Shown here one piece after another: positions 1 to 10,981 of a stretch of DNA of 64,000 nucleotides. Positions within the stretch are counted from its first letter, which is position 1, and the number at the start of each line of letters is the position of its first letter. Source of the DNA: Aliiroseovarius lamellibrachiae (lineage in GTDB: Bacteria; Pseudomonadota; Alphaproteobacteria; Rhodobacterales; Rhodobacteraceae); NCBI RefSeq assembly GCF_018599245.1, contig NZ_JAHEVJ010000003.1:297813-361812 (forward strand), written 5' to 3'. A model generated the notes under the pieces. It saw only the letters and a program-made list of their open reading frames with translations. It was not told the DNA's origin and did no database searches. Position numbers and translations under genes: made by a program.

Positions 1-363
1 AAAGCGGCAGCCAAACCCGCAGCGAAGAAGGCCAAAGCCGATAAAGCCGAAGCAGCCACCTCGGCTGTGACGGGTACCCCGAAAAAACCCCGCACGATGA
101 AAGCGCCGCGCAAAGCGGGTGCAGATGATCTGAAACAGCTGAAGGGTGTTGGCCCCAAGCTGGAGACCACTCTGAACGAGCTTGGGTTCTGGCACTTTGA
201 CCAGATCGCAAAATGGAGTGCCGACGAAATCGCGTGGGTGGATGATAATTTGAGTTTCAAAGGTCGCATTGAGCGTGATGGCTGGATCGACCAAGCCAAG
301 ACTTTGGCCGAGGGCGGGGAAACCGCATTTTCGAACAAAGTGAAAAAAGGCAAGGTTTACTAA
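1..363 (+). CDS. nuoE: NADH-quinone oxidoreductase subunit E, C-terminal end (partial)
   Basis: The frame is open from the first base of the window, so only the 3' end of the gene is present. The visible part starts as a Lys/Ala/Pro-rich linker and ends in a helix-hairpin-helix-like domain (LKGVGPKL motif) finishing in KVKKGKVY. Rhodobacterales NuoE proteins carry such a tail after the 2Fe-2S thioredoxin-like domain, and the gene lies directly upstream of the other nuo genes, so I call it NuoE. The 2Fe-2S domain itself is outside the window. The last 94 residues are almost identical to the end of the next gene. Confidence 0.85.
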   Translation, partial: KAAAKPAAKKAKADKAEAATSAVTGTPKKPRTMKAPRKAGADDLKQLKGVGPKLETTLNELGFWHFDQIAKWSADEIAWVDDNLSFKGRIERDGWIDQAKTLAEGGETAFSNKVKKGKVY

Positions 364-474
364 GGATTACTTCTTTGACGATACGTCTGGGACATAAAAA
401 GCAACTAAGGCAAAAGCCAGCGCATCCCAGCGTGTCATTTCGCACGTCCACATTTATCAACGGGGAATTGGACT

Positions 475-1302
475 ATGAGTAATCAAGAAACCGGGCTGTT
501 TTCATGCCGAAACACATGCTGGATCATTGGCGCGCTTTTGGGCGTGGCGGTGTATCTGGTGCTTGGCTGTGGCATTGTGGCGCTGATTGTTGCCGCGATT
601 GTTGGGGTTGGGGCGGCATTTTTGCTGCAGAAACTCTTTTGTGGTGAGGTGGCCGAGGCCAGCCCATCATCGCGCGCACCTATGGCAAGGTCATCGGCGG
701 CGTCTTCAACGACCTCTGCAACTGGCACGTCCGCACCCGCGAGTGCAACGCCTGCGTCCGCAGCGCCCTCTGCGCCGGCATCAGCCGTCGACAGTGCGGC
801 CTTGAACGCGGCACCTGTTGATGCAAAGGCAACAGAAGAAGCGGCGGAACCGGCAGCACCGAAAGCGGCGCCAAAGAAGGCGGCAGCAAAGGCAACGCCG
901 GCCAAGGCGGCGCCTGCGGCAAAAGATGAGCCAAAAACCACAGCGGCGAAAAAGCCTGCTGCGAAAAAGGCCAAGGCGGACACGGTGAAAACCGAGGCTG
1001 CGGGTCCCACAGGAAAACCCAAAAAACCACGGACCATGAAAGCGCCGCGTAAAGCCGGCGCGGATGATCTGAAACAGCTGAAAGGTGTTGGGCCTAAGCT
1101 GGAACAGACCTTGAATGAGCTGGGTTTTTGGCATTTCGATCAAGTCGCCAAATGGGGCGCGGACGAAATTTCCTGGGTCGATGATAATTTGAAGTTTAAA
1201 GGCCGGATCGAACGAGATGGCTGGGTAGATCAAGCAAAAATCTTGGCAGAGGGCGGCGAAACCGCATTTTCCAACAAGGTCAAAAAAGGCAAGGTTTACT
1301 AA
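475..1302 (+). CDS. Membrane-anchored paralogue of the NuoE C-terminal tail
   Basis: A 275-residue protein in the nuo operon. Residues about 15-55 form two closely spaced hydrophobic segments, so the protein should be in the inner membrane. Residues about 60-185 are a low-complexity Ala/Pro/Lys/Ser linker resembling histone H1. Residues about 182-275 are a helix-hairpin-helix-like domain with about 93% identity to the end of NuoE just upstream. The family is not one I can name functionally. Sharing a domain with NuoE and sitting between nuoE and nuoF suggests a role in complex I assembly, anchoring or interaction, which is inference. The helix-hairpin-helix type is often nucleic-acid binding, so another role is possible. 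Confidence 0.8.
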   Translation: MSNQETGLFSCRNTCWIIGALLGVAVYLVLGCGIVALIVAAIVGVGAAFLLQKLFCGEVAEASPSSRAPMARSSAASSTTSATGTSAPASATPASAAPSAPASAVDSAALNAAPVDAKATEEAAEPAAPKAAPKKAAAKATPAKAAPAAKDEPKTTAAKKPAAKKAKADTVKTEAAGPTGKPKKPRTMKAPRKAGADDLKQLKGVGPKLEQTLNELGFWHFDQVAKWGADEISWVDDNLKFKGRIERDGWVDQAKILAEGGETAFSNKVKKGKVY

Positions 1303-1311
1303 GGAATGAAT

Positions 1312-1539
1312 ATGGCAACTGACCCACATCATAAGACGGGCCGCGAGGGGCGCATGGCAGGACTTGTCATCGCCATGACCGGCGCGTTGTGGGTTGGGGC
1401 CTCTTGGGTTGGGAAAAGCTATGGGTGGTCTATGCGGACCATGGCCCTGGTGGATCTGATGGCCCTTGCCGGGTTCGTATTTGGCCTGGTTGTAACGTAT
1501 CGGATCTGGCGCAAGTCGCGCCAGCATGACGAAGGATAA
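1312..1539 (+). CDS. Small membrane protein of the nuo operon (DUF5337-like)
   Basis: A 75-residue protein with two predicted membrane segments (about residues 17-35 and 42-62) and charged ends. An upstream ATG at 1306 directly abuts the ribosome binding site AAGGA at 1301-1305. The ATG at 1312 has six bases of spacing and is preferred. The gene sits 9 bases after the NuoE-tail paralogue and 6 bases before nuoF. From memory it resembles the DUF5337 family found at this position in Rhodobacterales, but I could not check this. No function is known to me. Confidence 0.75.
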   Translation: MATDPHHKTGREGRMAGLVIAMTGALWVGASWVGKSYGWSMRTMALVDLMALAGFVFGLVVTYRIWRKSRQHDEG

Positions 1540-1545
1540 GAGCGA

Positions 1546-2838
1546 ATGCTGCAGGATAAAGACCGGATCTTTACCAACCTTTACGGTATGCATGACCGTA
1601 CTTTGGCGGGTGCACAGGCGCGTGGCCATTGGGATGGAACCGCCGGGATCATCAAAAAAGGTCGTGACTGGATCATTGATCAGATGAAAGCCTCGGGCCT
1701 GCGGGGTCGTGGTGGTGCGGGTTTCCCGACCGGTTTGAAATGGTCTTTCATGCCGAAGGAAAGCGATGGTCGTCCGTCCTATTTGGTGATCAATGCGGAT
1801 GAGTCAGAGCCCGGCACCTGTAAAGACCGCGAGATCATGCGCCATGATCCGCACACATTGATCGAAGGGGCGCTGATTGCCTCTTTCGCGATGAACGCCA
1901 ACACCTGTTATATCTATATCCGTGGTGAATATATCCGCGAGCGTGAAGCGCTTCAGGCCGCGATTGATGAGGCCTATGACAAAGGTATGATCGGCAAGAA
2001 CGCCGCTGGATCCGGTTGGGATTTTGACCTCTTCCTGCATCACGGCGCGGGCGCCTATATCTGCGGCGAAGAAACGGCGCTTTTGGAAAGCCTCGAAGGT
2101 AAAAAAGGCATGCCACGCATGAAGCCGCCGTTCCCTGCGGGGGCGGGTCTTTATGGCTGTCCAACCACGGTGAACAACGTGGAATCGATTGCGGTTGTGC
2201 CGACGATCCTGCGTCGTGGACCGGAATGGTTTGCGGGCTTTGGTCGCGCGAACAACGCGGGCACCAAGATTTTCGGCATTTCAGGTCACGTCAACAACCC
2301 TTGTGTGGTTGAAGAGGCGATGTCGATCACATTCGAAGAGCTGATCGACCGTCACTGTGGCGGGATCCGCGGTGGCTGGGACAATCTGAAGGCCGTGATC
2401 CCCGGTGGGTCCTCGGTGCCTTGTGTAACCGGCGAAAACATCCGCGATGCGGTTATGGATTTTGACGGGTTGCGCGAAAAGGGGTCGTCGCTGGGCACCG
2501 CCGCTGTCATTGTCATGGACAATTCCACCGACATCATCAAAGCGATCTGGCGTCTGTCGAAATTCTATAAACACGAAAGCTGCGGCCAGTGTACGCCGTG
2601 CCGCGAAGGCACCGGTTGGATGATGCGCGTGATGGATCGTTTGGTCAAAGGCGAGGCGCATATCGACGAGATTGACATGTTGCTGTCCGTGACCAAGCAG
2701 GTTGAGGGCCACACCATTTGTGCGCTTGGCGATGCGGCCGCGTGGCCAATCCAAGGCTTGATCAAGAACTTCCGCGGTGAAATCGAAGACCGCATTCGGG
2801 TGAATAAACAGGGTCAGGTCAGCGTCGCCGCTGAGTAA
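1546..2838 (+). CDS. nuoF: NADH-quinone oxidoreductase subunit F
   Basis: A 430-residue subunit of the peripheral arm of complex I that binds NADH and FMN and passes electrons to the N3 4Fe-4S cluster. The sequence shows the glycine-rich flavin/nucleotide loop [10 protein letters not shown] near residue 60, the acidic NADH segment [13 protein letters not shown] near residue 86, and the N3 ligands SCGQCTPC near residue 345 with a fourth Cys near residue 390. The length is normal for the family. It is followed by a 157-base gap containing RNA hairpins rather than directly by nuoG. Confidence 0.97.
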   Translation: MLQDKDRIFTNLYGMHDRTLAGAQARGHWDGTAGIIKKGRDWIIDQMKASGLRGRGGAGFPTGLKWSFMPKESDGRPSYLVINADESEPGTCKDREIMRHDPHTLIEGALIASFAMNANTCYIYIRGEYIREREALQAAIDEAYDKGMIGKNAAGSGWDFDLFLHHGAGAYICGEETALLESLEGKKGMPRMKPPFPAGAGLYGCPTTVNNVESIAVVPTILRRGPEWFAGFGRANNAGTKIFGISGHVNNPCVVEEAMSITFEELIDRHCGGIRGGWDNLKAVIPGGSSVPCVTGENIRDAVMDFDGLREKGSSLGTAAVIVMDNSTDIIKAIWRLSKFYKHESCGQCTPCREGTGWMMRVMDRLVKGEAHIDEIDMLLSVTKQVEGHTICALGDAAAWPIQGLIKNFRGEIEDRIRVNKQGQVSVAAE

Positions 2839-2953
2839 GACCTCATAGGGATAGGGCAGAATTACAGGTTATGAACATTGTGATGCATCATAGTAACATC
2901 TTGAACACAGGCGTTAAATCTCTTGTGGGTGGGGCTTGTTATTGCATGACAAA

Positions 2954-2990
2954 GGGGGGCACCCCCATCTCCTTTTTTAGAAAAGGAGAT
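2954..2990 (+). promoter_or_regulatory. Tandem RNA hairpins; the second sequesters the ribosome binding site of the next gene
   Basis: Positions 2954-2966 form a tight G-run/C-run hairpin. Immediately after it, ATCTCCTTTT (2967-2976) pairs perfectly with AAAAGGAGAT (2981-2990) around a TTAG loop. The 3' arm contains the only Shine-Dalgarno sequence (AAGGAG, 2983-2988), seven bases before the ATG at 2996. The stem is rich in A-U pairs. It is not followed by a U-run, so it is not a typical terminator. A thermosensor-like or helicase-dependent translation control is plausible but inferred. Confidence 0.6.
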
Positions 2991-2995
2991 CTTTC

Positions 2996-3406
2996 ATGAC
3001 CAAATTTAAAACCCTTCTGACCTCGGGCGTTTTTGTGTCCCTTGCCAGCGCGGCTTTTGCGGTGGATTACACCGCGATGCGCAATGATGCGCGGGTGCAT
3101 AACGAGCTTTTGGGCGCGTCGATTGCCTATTTGATCGATGAAAATTGCCCTGATTTGAGCTTGCGCAAGTTCCGCCTGCTCAACAAAGCGTATCAGTTGC
3201 AAAAACACGCAAATACGCTGGGCTATAGCTTGGGTGAGATTACAAAATACGTGGACAGCAAGGTAGAGCAGGACCGGTTCCGGGCCATCGCCGAACCGAT
3301 GTTGGCCAAACAAGGCGCCCGTAAGGGCAATGCCGAAAGTTACTGTGCGGTTGGCCGTGCAGAAATCGCAAAAGGGTCCTTCGCCGGAAAGCTTCTCGCG
3401 GACTGA
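2996..3406 (+). CDS. Secreted small protein of the nuo operon (DUF5333-like)
   Basis: A 136-residue protein with a clear Sec signal peptide (basic start, hydrophobic core, probable cleavage after AFA near residue 22). The mature part is mostly helical and has two cysteines, which could form a periplasmic disulfide. It lies between nuoF and nuoG. From memory it matches the DUF5333 family of Rhodobacterales found at this place, without database confirmation. Its ribosome binding site is buried in the hairpin at 2967-2990, so its output is probably controlled separately from the complex I subunits. Confidence 0.8.
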   Translation: MTKFKTLLTSGVFVSLASAAFAVDYTAMRNDARVHNELLGASIAYLIDENCPDLSLRKFRLLNKAYQLQKHANTLGYSLGEITKYVDSKVEQDRFRAIAEPMLAKQGARKGNAESYCAVGRAEIAKGSFAGKLLAD

Positions 3407-3422
3407 CAAGGGCAAGACAAGG

Positions 3423-3444
3423 GCAGGGGGCAGGTGCCCCTTGC
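3423..3444 (+). other. Intercistronic hairpin upstream of nuoG
   Basis: GCAGGGGGCA (3423-3432) pairs with TGCCCCTTGC (3435-3444) with one G-U pair and a two-base apex, or a slightly larger loop if the end pair opens. There is no downstream U-run and nuoG follows 20 bases later, so it is more likely an mRNA stability or processing element than a terminator. Confidence 0.45.
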
Positions 3445-3463
3445 GGGATGAAAAGGGACCGTG

Positions 3464-5482
3464 ATGAGCGACCTGAAAAAGATCGTCATTGACGACATGG
3501 AAGTTGAAGTAGATGGCGCAATGACGCTGATCCAGGCCTGTGAAGTGGCCGGGGTCGAAGTGCCGCGTTTTTGCTATCATGAACGCCTGTCGATCGCTGG
3601 CAACTGCCGTATGTGTCTGGTTGAGGTTGTGGGCGGTCCGCCCAAGCCCGCCGCCAGCTGCGCGATGCAGGTGCGCGATTTGCGCCCTGGTCCCGAAGGG
3701 CAAGCCCCTGTCGTTAAGACCAATTCACCCATGGTGAAAAAGGCGCGCGAAGGTGTGATGGAATTCATGCTGATCAACCACCCGCTGGATTGCCCAATCT
3801 GTGACCAGGGTGGCGAATGTGACCTTCAGGATCAGGCAATGGCTTATGGTCTGTCGGGGTCGCGCTTTACCGAACAAAAACGCGCTGTCGATGATTTGGA
3901 TCTGGGACCGCTTGTCGCGACCACCATGACCCGCTGCATCAGCTGTACCCGTTGCGTACGTTTTACATCCGAAGTCGCTGGCATCACCCAGATGGGCCAA
4001 ACCGGTCGCGGTGAAGACGCCGAGATTACCAGCTATCTGAACCAGACGCTGAACAGCAACCTTCAGGGCAACATCATTGATCTCTGCCCGGTGGGCGCGC
4101 TGACCTCAAAACCCTATGCCTTTACCGCCCGCCCGTGGGAGCTGACCAAAACCGAAACCATCGACGTGATGGACGCGCTTGGGTCTAACATCCGCGTGGA
4201 CACCAAGGGGCGCGAAGTGAAACGCATTCTGCCGCGCAACCATGACGGCGTGAACGAAGAGTGGATTTCGGACAAAACCCGTTTCGTTTGGGACGGTCTG
4301 CGCCGTCAACGTCTGGATACACCTTACATCCGTGAAAACGGCAAACTGCGCAAAGCCTCTTGGGGCGAAGCGCTGTTAGCTGCGGCCACAGCGATGAAGG
4401 GCAAGAAGGTTTCTGGTCTGATCGGTGATCTGGCGTCAACCGAGATGGCATTCTCGCTTAAGACCCTTATCGAAGGTCTGGACGGCAAGGTGGAATGTCG
4501 CGTGGACAACGCGCGTCTGCCAACGGACAGCCGCTATGGCTATGTGGGGGATGCGTCGATCGAAGATATTGATGATGCGAAATTCATCATGCTGGTCGGT
4601 TCCAACCCTCGCATGGAAGCGCCAGTTCTGAACGCGCGCATTCGCAAGGCCTGGACCAAAGGGGCCACCATTGGTCTGATCGGCGACGCCGTTGATCTGA
4701 CTTATGACTACGCACATCTTGGCAATGACCGTGCAGCGCTTGAGAAACATCTTGGCACCGAACATGGTGCGGTGATGGATCAGCCAAGCCTTGTGATCGT
4801 TGGCATGGGCGCGCTGCGCGAAGCCGATGGCCTTGCGGTTCTGGCGGCGTCGATGAAGCTTGCTGAAGAAACCAATTCAAAACTGATGGTTCTGCACACC
4901 GCAGCTGGCCGCGTTGGCGCGCTGGATGTGGGGGCTGTGACTGAAGGTGGCATTGAAGCGGCGACGACCGGCGCGGATGTGATTTTCAACATGGGTGCCG
5001 ACGAGATCGACATCGATGCAGGCCCAACCGTGATTTACATGGGCAGCCACGGGGATCGTGGTGCGCACCGCGCGGATATCATCCTGCCCGGTGCGGCCTA
5101 TACGGAAGAGGCGGGCCTCTTTGTGAACACCGAAGGGCGTCCACAATTGGCACAACGTGCCGCCTTCCCGGTTGGGGATGCCAAAGAAAACTGGGCTATT
5201 CTGCGGGCGTTGTCGGCAGAGCTTGGCGCAACCCTTCCATGGGACAGCATGGCGCAACTGCGTCAGGCCATGGTGGCCGCTGTGCCACATCTAGCCCAAG
5301 TGGATCAGGTTATTGAAAACGAGGTAACACCGCTGACGGTTGGCACGCTTGGCAAAGCAAGCTTCCGCTATGTGGTGGGTGATTATTACCTGACCAACCC
5401 GATCGCTCGGGCGTCAGAAGTGATGGCCGATTTGTCAGCACAAGCCCGCGGGCGTGTTGCTGACAAAATGGCGGCTGAGTAA
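3464..5482 (+). CDS. nuoG: NADH-quinone oxidoreductase subunit G
   Basis: A 672-residue iron-sulfur subunit of the complex I peripheral arm. The N-terminal ferredoxin-like domain shows the 2Fe-2S ligands ([15 protein letters not shown] near residues 37-51). The N5 cluster motif with its histidine ligand ([16 protein letters not shown], near 105-120) and the N4 motif (CISCTRC, near 160) follow. The C-terminal half is a degenerate molybdopterin-oxidoreductase fold. A GTG at 3461 is in frame, but ATG 3464 sits at correct spacing from AAGGGA and is chosen. Confidence 0.96.
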   Translation: MSDLKKIVIDDMEVEVDGAMTLIQACEVAGVEVPRFCYHERLSIAGNCRMCLVEVVGGPPKPAASCAMQVRDLRPGPEGQAPVVKTNSPMVKKAREGVMEFMLINHPLDCPICDQGGECDLQDQAMAYGLSGSRFTEQKRAVDDLDLGPLVATTMTRCISCTRCVRFTSEVAGITQMGQTGRGEDAEITSYLNQTLNSNLQGNIIDLCPVGALTSKPYAFTARPWELTKTETIDVMDALGSNIRVDTKGREVKRILPRNHDGVNEEWISDKTRFVWDGLRRQRLDTPYIRENGKLRKASWGEALLAAATAMKGKKVSGLIGDLASTEMAFSLKTLIEGLDGKVECRVDNARLPTDSRYGYVGDASIEDIDDAKFIMLVGSNPRMEAPVLNARIRKAWTKGATIGLIGDAVDLTYDYAHLGNDRAALEKHLGTEHGAVMDQPSLVIVGMGALREADGLAVLAASMKLAEETNSKLMVLHTAAGRVGALDVGAVTEGGIEAATTGADVIFNMGADEIDIDAGPTVIYMGSHGDRGAHRADIILPGAAYTEEAGLFVNTEGRPQLAQRAAFPVGDAKENWAILRALSAELGATLPWDSMAQLRQAMVAAVPHLAQVDQVIENEVTPLTVGTLGKASFRYVVGDYYLTNPIARASEVMADLSAQARGRVADKMAAE

Positions 5483-5501
5483 AGACAAGACAAGGATCCA
5501 A

Positions 5502-5921
5502 ATGATGCGCAAGGCAGGATTACAGGCGATACTGACTGGGGCCGCGACAGCGGGTCTTTTGTCGGCCTGTGTTCAGCCAGCCGCGCAAAGTCCCGATGCG
5601 AAAAAACCTTTCACGCCTAAGTATTTGGGCGTAGAGACACAGCTTCTGGATGGGGATCTGGTGAATTTTCGCGTGGCCATGATGGGCGCGCGAGAACGCG
5701 AAGATGTGGCGGCATATGGGAAATGTGCTGCCGCGCAATATGCGCTTATTCGCGGGTACGGTTTTGCCCGCCATGTGCGCACAAATGTAGATGAAAATGG
5801 CAAGCGCTGGACAGGCGATGCGGCTTATGTGATTTCAGCCGCGCTTCCCAAAGGTCTGAAAACGATCGACGCGGAAGTGACTGTTCAGAATTGTCTTGAA
5901 AACGGAATACCGACGGTCTGA
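5502..5921 (+). CDS. Putative lipoprotein within the nuo operon
   Basis: A 139-residue protein starting MMRKAG with a lipoprotein signal peptide and a lipobox ending LLSAC, so it should be acylated and anchored in a membrane facing the periplasm. The start at 5502 (or 5505) follows AAGGA at 5492-5496. The mature part contains four Cys and resembles no family I can name. It lies 20 bases after nuoG and 15 bases before nuoH. Presence in the operon suggests co-expression with complex I, but a structural role is not supported by sequence. Confidence 0.8.
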   Translation: MMRKAGLQAILTGAATAGLLSACVQPAAQSPDAKKPFTPKYLGVETQLLDGDLVNFRVAMMGAREREDVAAYGKCAAAQYALIRGYGFARHVRTNVDENGKRWTGDAAYVISAALPKGLKTIDAEVTVQNCLENGIPTV

Positions 5922-5935
5922 GGGCATGAAGAGAT

Positions 5936-6973
5936 ATGTATGAATTCTTCACGACAACCAACCTAGGCATCGCGCTTTTGATCATTGGTCAGTGTTTGCT
6001 GATCGTGGTCCCACTTTTGGTGGCGCTGGCCTTTCTGCTCTATTTTGACCGCAAGGTCTGGGCAGCTGTGCAATTGCGAAAAGGCCCCAACGTTGTTGGT
6101 GCTTTTGGGGTGCTGCAAAGTTTTGCGGACTTCATCAAATATGTGTTGAAAGAGATTGTGGTGCCCGCAGGGGCTGACAAGTTTGTCTTTTTCTTAGCTC
6201 CTTTGATGAGCTTCGTTCTGGCGATGCTGGCCTGGGCGGTGATCCCGTTCAATGACGGCTGGGTGCTGGCGGATGTAAACGTCGCAATTCTCTTTGTGTT
6301 CGCGGTGTCTTCTTTGGAAGTCTACGGCGTGATCATGGGGGGGTGGGCGTCAAACTCCAAATACCCGTTCCTCGGATCATTGCGTTCGGCGGCACAGATG
6401 ATTTCTTACGAAGTCTCAATCGGGTTGATCATCATTGGTGTGATCATCACCACAGGATCGATGAACTTTGGTGACATCGTGATGGCACAAGATGGCGCGG
6501 GTCTGTTCAGCTGGTATTGGTTGCCGCATTTCCCGATGGTGTTCCTGTTCTTGATCTCGGCTTTGGCGGAAACAAACCGTCCGCCGTTTGACCTTCCAGA
6601 AGCGGAATCGGAATTGGTGGCTGGGTATCAGGTTGAATATTCCTCGACCCCATTCCTTCTGTTTATGATCGGCGAATATGTGGCCATTGTGCTGATGTGT
6701 ACGCTGATTTCGATCCTGTTCTTCGGCGGCTGGTTGTCACCGGTTGAGGCGCTTCCGGATGGGTTCTTCTGGCTGGCGATCAAGATTTTCTTCTTCTTCT
6801 TCGTCTTCTCGATGATCAAGGCGATCACGCCGCGTTACCGTTACGATCAGCTGATGCGCATTGGTTGGAAAGTCTTCCTGCCGCTGTCACTGGCCTGGGT
6901 TGTTCTGGTCGCATTCTTTGCCCAATACGGGGCGTTCTGGGGCACTTACGCCCGCTGGACAGTGGGGGGCTGA
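5936..6973 (+). CDS. nuoH: NADH-quinone oxidoreductase subunit H
   Basis: A 345-residue polytopic inner-membrane subunit (about eight to nine helices) at the junction of the membrane and peripheral arms, forming part of the quinone site. Conserved segments visible are [17 protein letters not shown] near residue 40, the EVSIGLI region near 160, and [20 protein letters not shown] near residue 205, which is diagnostic for NuoH/ND1. Length and position between nuoG and nuoI are as expected. Confidence 0.97.
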   Translation: MYEFFTTTNLGIALLIIGQCLLIVVPLLVALAFLLYFDRKVWAAVQLRKGPNVVGAFGVLQSFADFIKYVLKEIVVPAGADKFVFFLAPLMSFVLAMLAWAVIPFNDGWVLADVNVAILFVFAVSSLEVYGVIMGGWASNSKYPFLGSLRSAAQMISYEVSIGLIIIGVIITTGSMNFGDIVMAQDGAGLFSWYWLPHFPMVFLFLISALAETNRPPFDLPEAESELVAGYQVEYSSTPFLLFMIGEYVAIVLMCTLISILFFGGWLSPVEALPDGFFWLAIKIFFFFFVFSMIKAITPRYRYDQLMRIGWKVFLPLSLAWVVLVAFFAQYGAFWGTYARWTVGG

Positions 6974-7868
<895 letters not shown>

Positions 7869-7872
<4 letters not shown>

Positions 7873-8483
7873 GCGTTGCCGATTACGCTTTTTACCTCTT
7901 TGCCCTGACCACGGTCACGGGTGGATTTTTCACCGTTATGGCACGCAACCCCGTGCATTCGGTTTTGTGGTTGATCACGGCCTTTGTGGGCGCAACCGGT
8001 CTTTTCGTGCTGCTTGGTGCGGAATTTGTCGCGATGCTGTTGATGATTGTTTACGTCGGCGCGGTGGCGGTTCTGTTCTTGTTTGTCGTGATGATGCTGG
8101 ATGTGGATTTTGCTGAGCTGAAGGCCGAGATTGCACAGTCCTTGCCGATCGCGATGCTGATCGGTGTCGTCTTGCTGATGGAATTGGGCACGATCTTTGG
8201 CACCTGGGTGTTTGCAGATGGGGCCGAGGCCGCGCGTCAATCGATCACGCCAGCGATTTCAGAAATCCACAACACCGAGGCGCTGGGTCTGGTGCTTTAC
8301 ACCGACTACATCCTCTTGTTCCAACTCTCCGGCCTGATCCTTTTGGTCGCGATGATTGGGGCGATTGTGCTGACACTGCGTCACCGTACCAATGTGAAAC
8401 GCCAGAACGTGATTGCACAGATGCACCGCGATCCGGCGCAAGCGATGGAAGTCATCGACGTGAAACCGGGGCAGGGTCTGTGA
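7869..8483 (+). CDS. nuoJ: NADH-quinone oxidoreductase subunit J
   Basis: A 204-residue membrane subunit of complex I with five hydrophobic segments. The conserved third helix ([20 protein letters not shown], near residues 55-75) is typical of NuoJ/ND6. It overlaps the preceding CMD-like gene by four bases. Confidence 0.96.
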
Positions 8484-8485
8484 CC

Positions 8486-8557
8486 ATGACTTTGGAACAA
8501 ACATACGAATGGAAGGGGTCGGCGATCTGCGCCACCCGAGAAGGGAACAGGACATAA
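8486..8557 (+). CDS. Possible 23-codon leader ORF coupled to nuoK
   Basis: Between nuoJ and nuoK an ATG at 8486 opens a 23-codon frame whose TAA overlaps the nuoK ATG (TAATG, 8555-8559). The nuoJ-nuoM junctions in this operon are all very tight, so the 73-base gap filled by an ORF ending exactly on the nuoK start is suggestive of translational coupling. The peptide resembles nothing I know. The alternative is that this is simply a short spacer in which a frame happens to be open. Confidence 0.3.
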   Translation: MTLEQTYEWKGSAICATREGNRT

Positions 8558-8862
8558 TGGTTGGACTAGAACATTATTTGGGCGTCGCGGCGGCTTTGTT
8601 CGTCATCGGCATTTTCGGGCTGTTCCTGAACCGCAAGAACGTCATCATTTTGTTGATGTCGATCGAGCTGATGCTTTTGGCGGTGAACATCAACCTGGTG
8701 GCCTTTTCAAGCTATCTGGGGGATCTCACCGGTCAGGTATTTACCCTCTTTGTGCTGACAGTGGCCGCGGCTGAGGCCGCAATTGGCCTTGCGATCCTCG
8801 TCAGCTTCTTCCGTAACCGCGGCTCTATTGCCGTGGAAGACGTCAACGTGATGAAAGGCTGA
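8557..8862 (+). CDS. nuoK: NADH-quinone oxidoreductase subunit K
   Basis: A 101-residue membrane subunit with three helices carrying the conserved membrane Glu residues of the proton channel ([16 protein letters not shown] near residues 33-50, and [13 protein letters not shown] near 70). A longer in-frame start at 8509 would add 16 non-conserved residues. The start at 8557 gives the family's usual length and is preceded by an AGGACA ribosome binding site. Confidence 0.95.
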   Translation: MVGLEHYLGVAAALFVIGIFGLFLNRKNVIILLMSIELMLLAVNINLVAFSSYLGDLTGQVFTLFVLTVAAAEAAIGLAILVSFFRNRGSIAVEDVNVMKG

Positions 8863-8866
8863 GGCA

Positions 8867-10981
8867 ATGGCAGCACAGATCGTTCTCTTTGCGCCGCTCA
8901 TTGGTGCGCTGATCGCGGGCTTCGGCCATCGCGTGATCGGGGACAAAGGCGCGCAGGTGGTTACCACCGCGCTTCTCTTCCTCGCGGCGGCCTTGTCGTG
9001 GTCGATTTTCTTTGGGCTTGAAGAGCCGCAAACCGTACACCTGATGAACTGGGTGCAATCGGGCAGCTTGACGGTGGATTGGTCGATCCGATTGGATCGT
9101 CTGACCGCCATCATGTTGATCGTTGTGACCACGGTGTCATCTTTGGTTCACCTTTATTCCATGGGTTACATGGCGCATGACCCGCAGTTTGAGGGCGAAA
9201 GTTATCGCCCCCGGTTCTTTGCCTACCTTAGCTTCTTTACCTTCACCATGCTGACGCTGGTGACCTCGGACAATCTGTTGCAGATGTTCTTTGGTTGGGA
9301 AGGCGTGGGTGTGGCCTCATATCTGTTGATCGGCTTCTACTATAAGAAACCATCGGCAAATGCGGCGGCGATCAAAGCCTTTGTGGTCAACCGTGTGGGG
9401 GACTTTGGCTTTGCGCTTGGCATCTTCGGCCTTTTCTATATGACCGACAGCATTCGTTTCGACGATGTGTTTGCGGCCGTCCCGATGTTGGCTGAGAAGA
9501 ACATCACCTTCCTCTGGACAGAATGGAACGCAGCGAACCTTCTGGCGTTCCTCTTGTTTGTCGGCGCGATGGGCAAATCAGCCCAGCTGTTCCTGCACAC
9601 TTGGTTGCCGGACGCGATGGAAGGCCCGACCCCTGTGTCGGCGCTGATCCACGCAGCAACCATGGTGACCGCCGGTGTCTTCCTTGTCTGTCGCATGTCG
9701 CCGTTGATGGAGCATGCACCTGAGGCCACCGCGTTCATCACCTTCTTGGGAGCAACCACAGCGTTTGTCGCCGCAACCATCGGTCTGGTGCAAAACGACA
9801 TCAAACGCGTGATTGCCTATTCAACCATGTCGCAGCTTGGTTACATGTTTGTGGCGGCGGGCGTGGGTGTGTACTCGGTTGCGATGTTCCACCTGTTCAC
9901 ACACGCGTTCTTCAAGGCGATGTTGTTCCTTGGGGCCGGTTCGGTCATTCACGGAATGCATCACGAACAGGACATGCGGAACTATGGCAACCTGCGTAAG
10001 AAACTGCCTGTGACCTTCTGGGCGATGATGATCGGCACGTTGGCCATCACCGGTGTTGGCATTCCGCTGATCACCTTTGGTGGGCTTCCCATTGGTTTCG
10101 CAGGCTTCCTGTCGAAAGACGCAATTATTGAGAGCGCCTATGCGGGCACCAGTGGCGGTTACGCCTTCTGGATGCTGGTGATTGCGGCGCTGTTCACCAG
10201 CTTCTACAGCTGGCGTCTGATGTTCATGACCTTTTATGGCAAGCAACGCGGCGACAAGCATACGCATGATCAGGCGCATGAAAGCCCGCTGGTCATGACC
10301 ATCCCATTGGGTGTTCTGGCGCTTGGGTCGATCTTTGCTGGTATGATCTGGTACGGTTCGTTCTTTGGCGATCACCACAAGCTCAACCACTTCTTTGGCA
10401 TCGAAAGCCACGAAGTGGCGGCGGCCCCTGCGGCGGATGGACATGACGCGGCCCCTGCGGACGATCATGCCCCCGCTGCAACAGCGGATCACGGAACGGA
10501 TCACGGCGAAGCAATGACCCATGCTGCCCCAATGGGCGCGATCTACATGGCACCGGACAATCATGTGATTGACGATGCGCACCATTCGCCCAAATGGGTG
10601 AAAGTGTCACCGTTCATTGCGATGGTCATCGGCTTCATCGTGGCGTTCTGGTTCTATGTTGTGAACACAAGCCTGCCCAAGCGGCTGGCGGCCACCTTCC
10701 CATTTGTCTATCAGTTCCTGCTGAACAAATGGTACTTTGACGAGATCTATGACGTGCTCTTTGTGAAACCAGCCTTTGCCATTGGACGCTTCCTTTGGAA
10801 ACGCGGGGACACGCAGACCATTGACGGTTTCCTGAACGGCGTGGCGATGGGCATTGTGCCTTGGTTCACCAAAATGGCGGGTCGGGCACAGTCCGGTTAC
10901 GTCTTCACCTATGCCTTCGCGATGATCATCGGTATCGTCGCCCTGGTCTCACTCATGCTTCTGAACGGTGGGTCGCACTAA
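8867..10981 (+). CDS. nuoL: NADH-quinone oxidoreductase subunit L
   Basis: A 704-residue antiporter-like subunit at the distal end of the complex I membrane arm. Visible are the conserved [17 protein letters not shown] segment near residue 143, the helix-7/8 [20 protein letters not shown] region near 242, and the helix carrying [18 protein letters not shown] near 310. A His/Asp/Ala-rich hydrophilic insertion lies at about residues 515-568. The C-terminal part forms the lateral helix and last membrane segment. Its stop codon overlaps the nuoM start by one base. Confidence 0.97.
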   Translation: MAAQIVLFAPLIGALIAGFGHRVIGDKGAQVVTTALLFLAAALSWSIFFGLEEPQTVHLMNWVQSGSLTVDWSIRLDRLTAIMLIVVTTVSSLVHLYSMGYMAHDPQFEGESYRPRFFAYLSFFTFTMLTLVTSDNLLQMFFGWEGVGVASYLLIGFYYKKPSANAAAIKAFVVNRVGDFGFALGIFGLFYMTDSIRFDDVFAAVPMLAEKNITFLWTEWNAANLLAFLLFVGAMGKSAQLFLHTWLPDAMEGPTPVSALIHAATMVTAGVFLVCRMSPLMEHAPEATAFITFLGATTAFVAATIGLVQNDIKRVIAYSTMSQLGYMFVAAGVGVYSVAMFHLFTHAFFKAMLFLGAGSVIHGMHHEQDMRNYGNLRKKLPVTFWAMMIGTLAITGVGIPLITFGGLPIGFAGFLSKDAIIESAYAGTSGGYAFWMLVIAALFTSFYSWRLMFMTFYGKQRGDKHTHDQAHESPLVMTIPLGVLALGSIFAGMIWYGSFFGDHHKLNHFFGIESHEVAAAPAADGHDAAPADDHAPAATADHGTDHGEAMTHAAPMGAIYMAPDNHVIDDAHHSPKWVKVSPFIAMVIGFIVAFWFYVVNTSLPKRLAATFPFVYQFLLNKWYFDEIYDVLFVKPAFAIGRFLWKRGDTQTIDGFLNGVAMGIVPWFTKMAGRAQSGYVFTYAFAMIIGIVALVSLMLLNGGSH

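Noticed and set aside
781-1629. Long minus-strand open frame opposite the NuoE-tail paralogue
   Set aside because: It is the antisense of a GC-rich Ala/Lys-rich linker and a conserved domain; no family resemblance and no ribosome binding site.
8509-8556. Longer N-terminus for nuoK
   Set aside because: It adds 16 residues not found in NuoK proteins; the ATG at 8557 gives the standard 101 residues.
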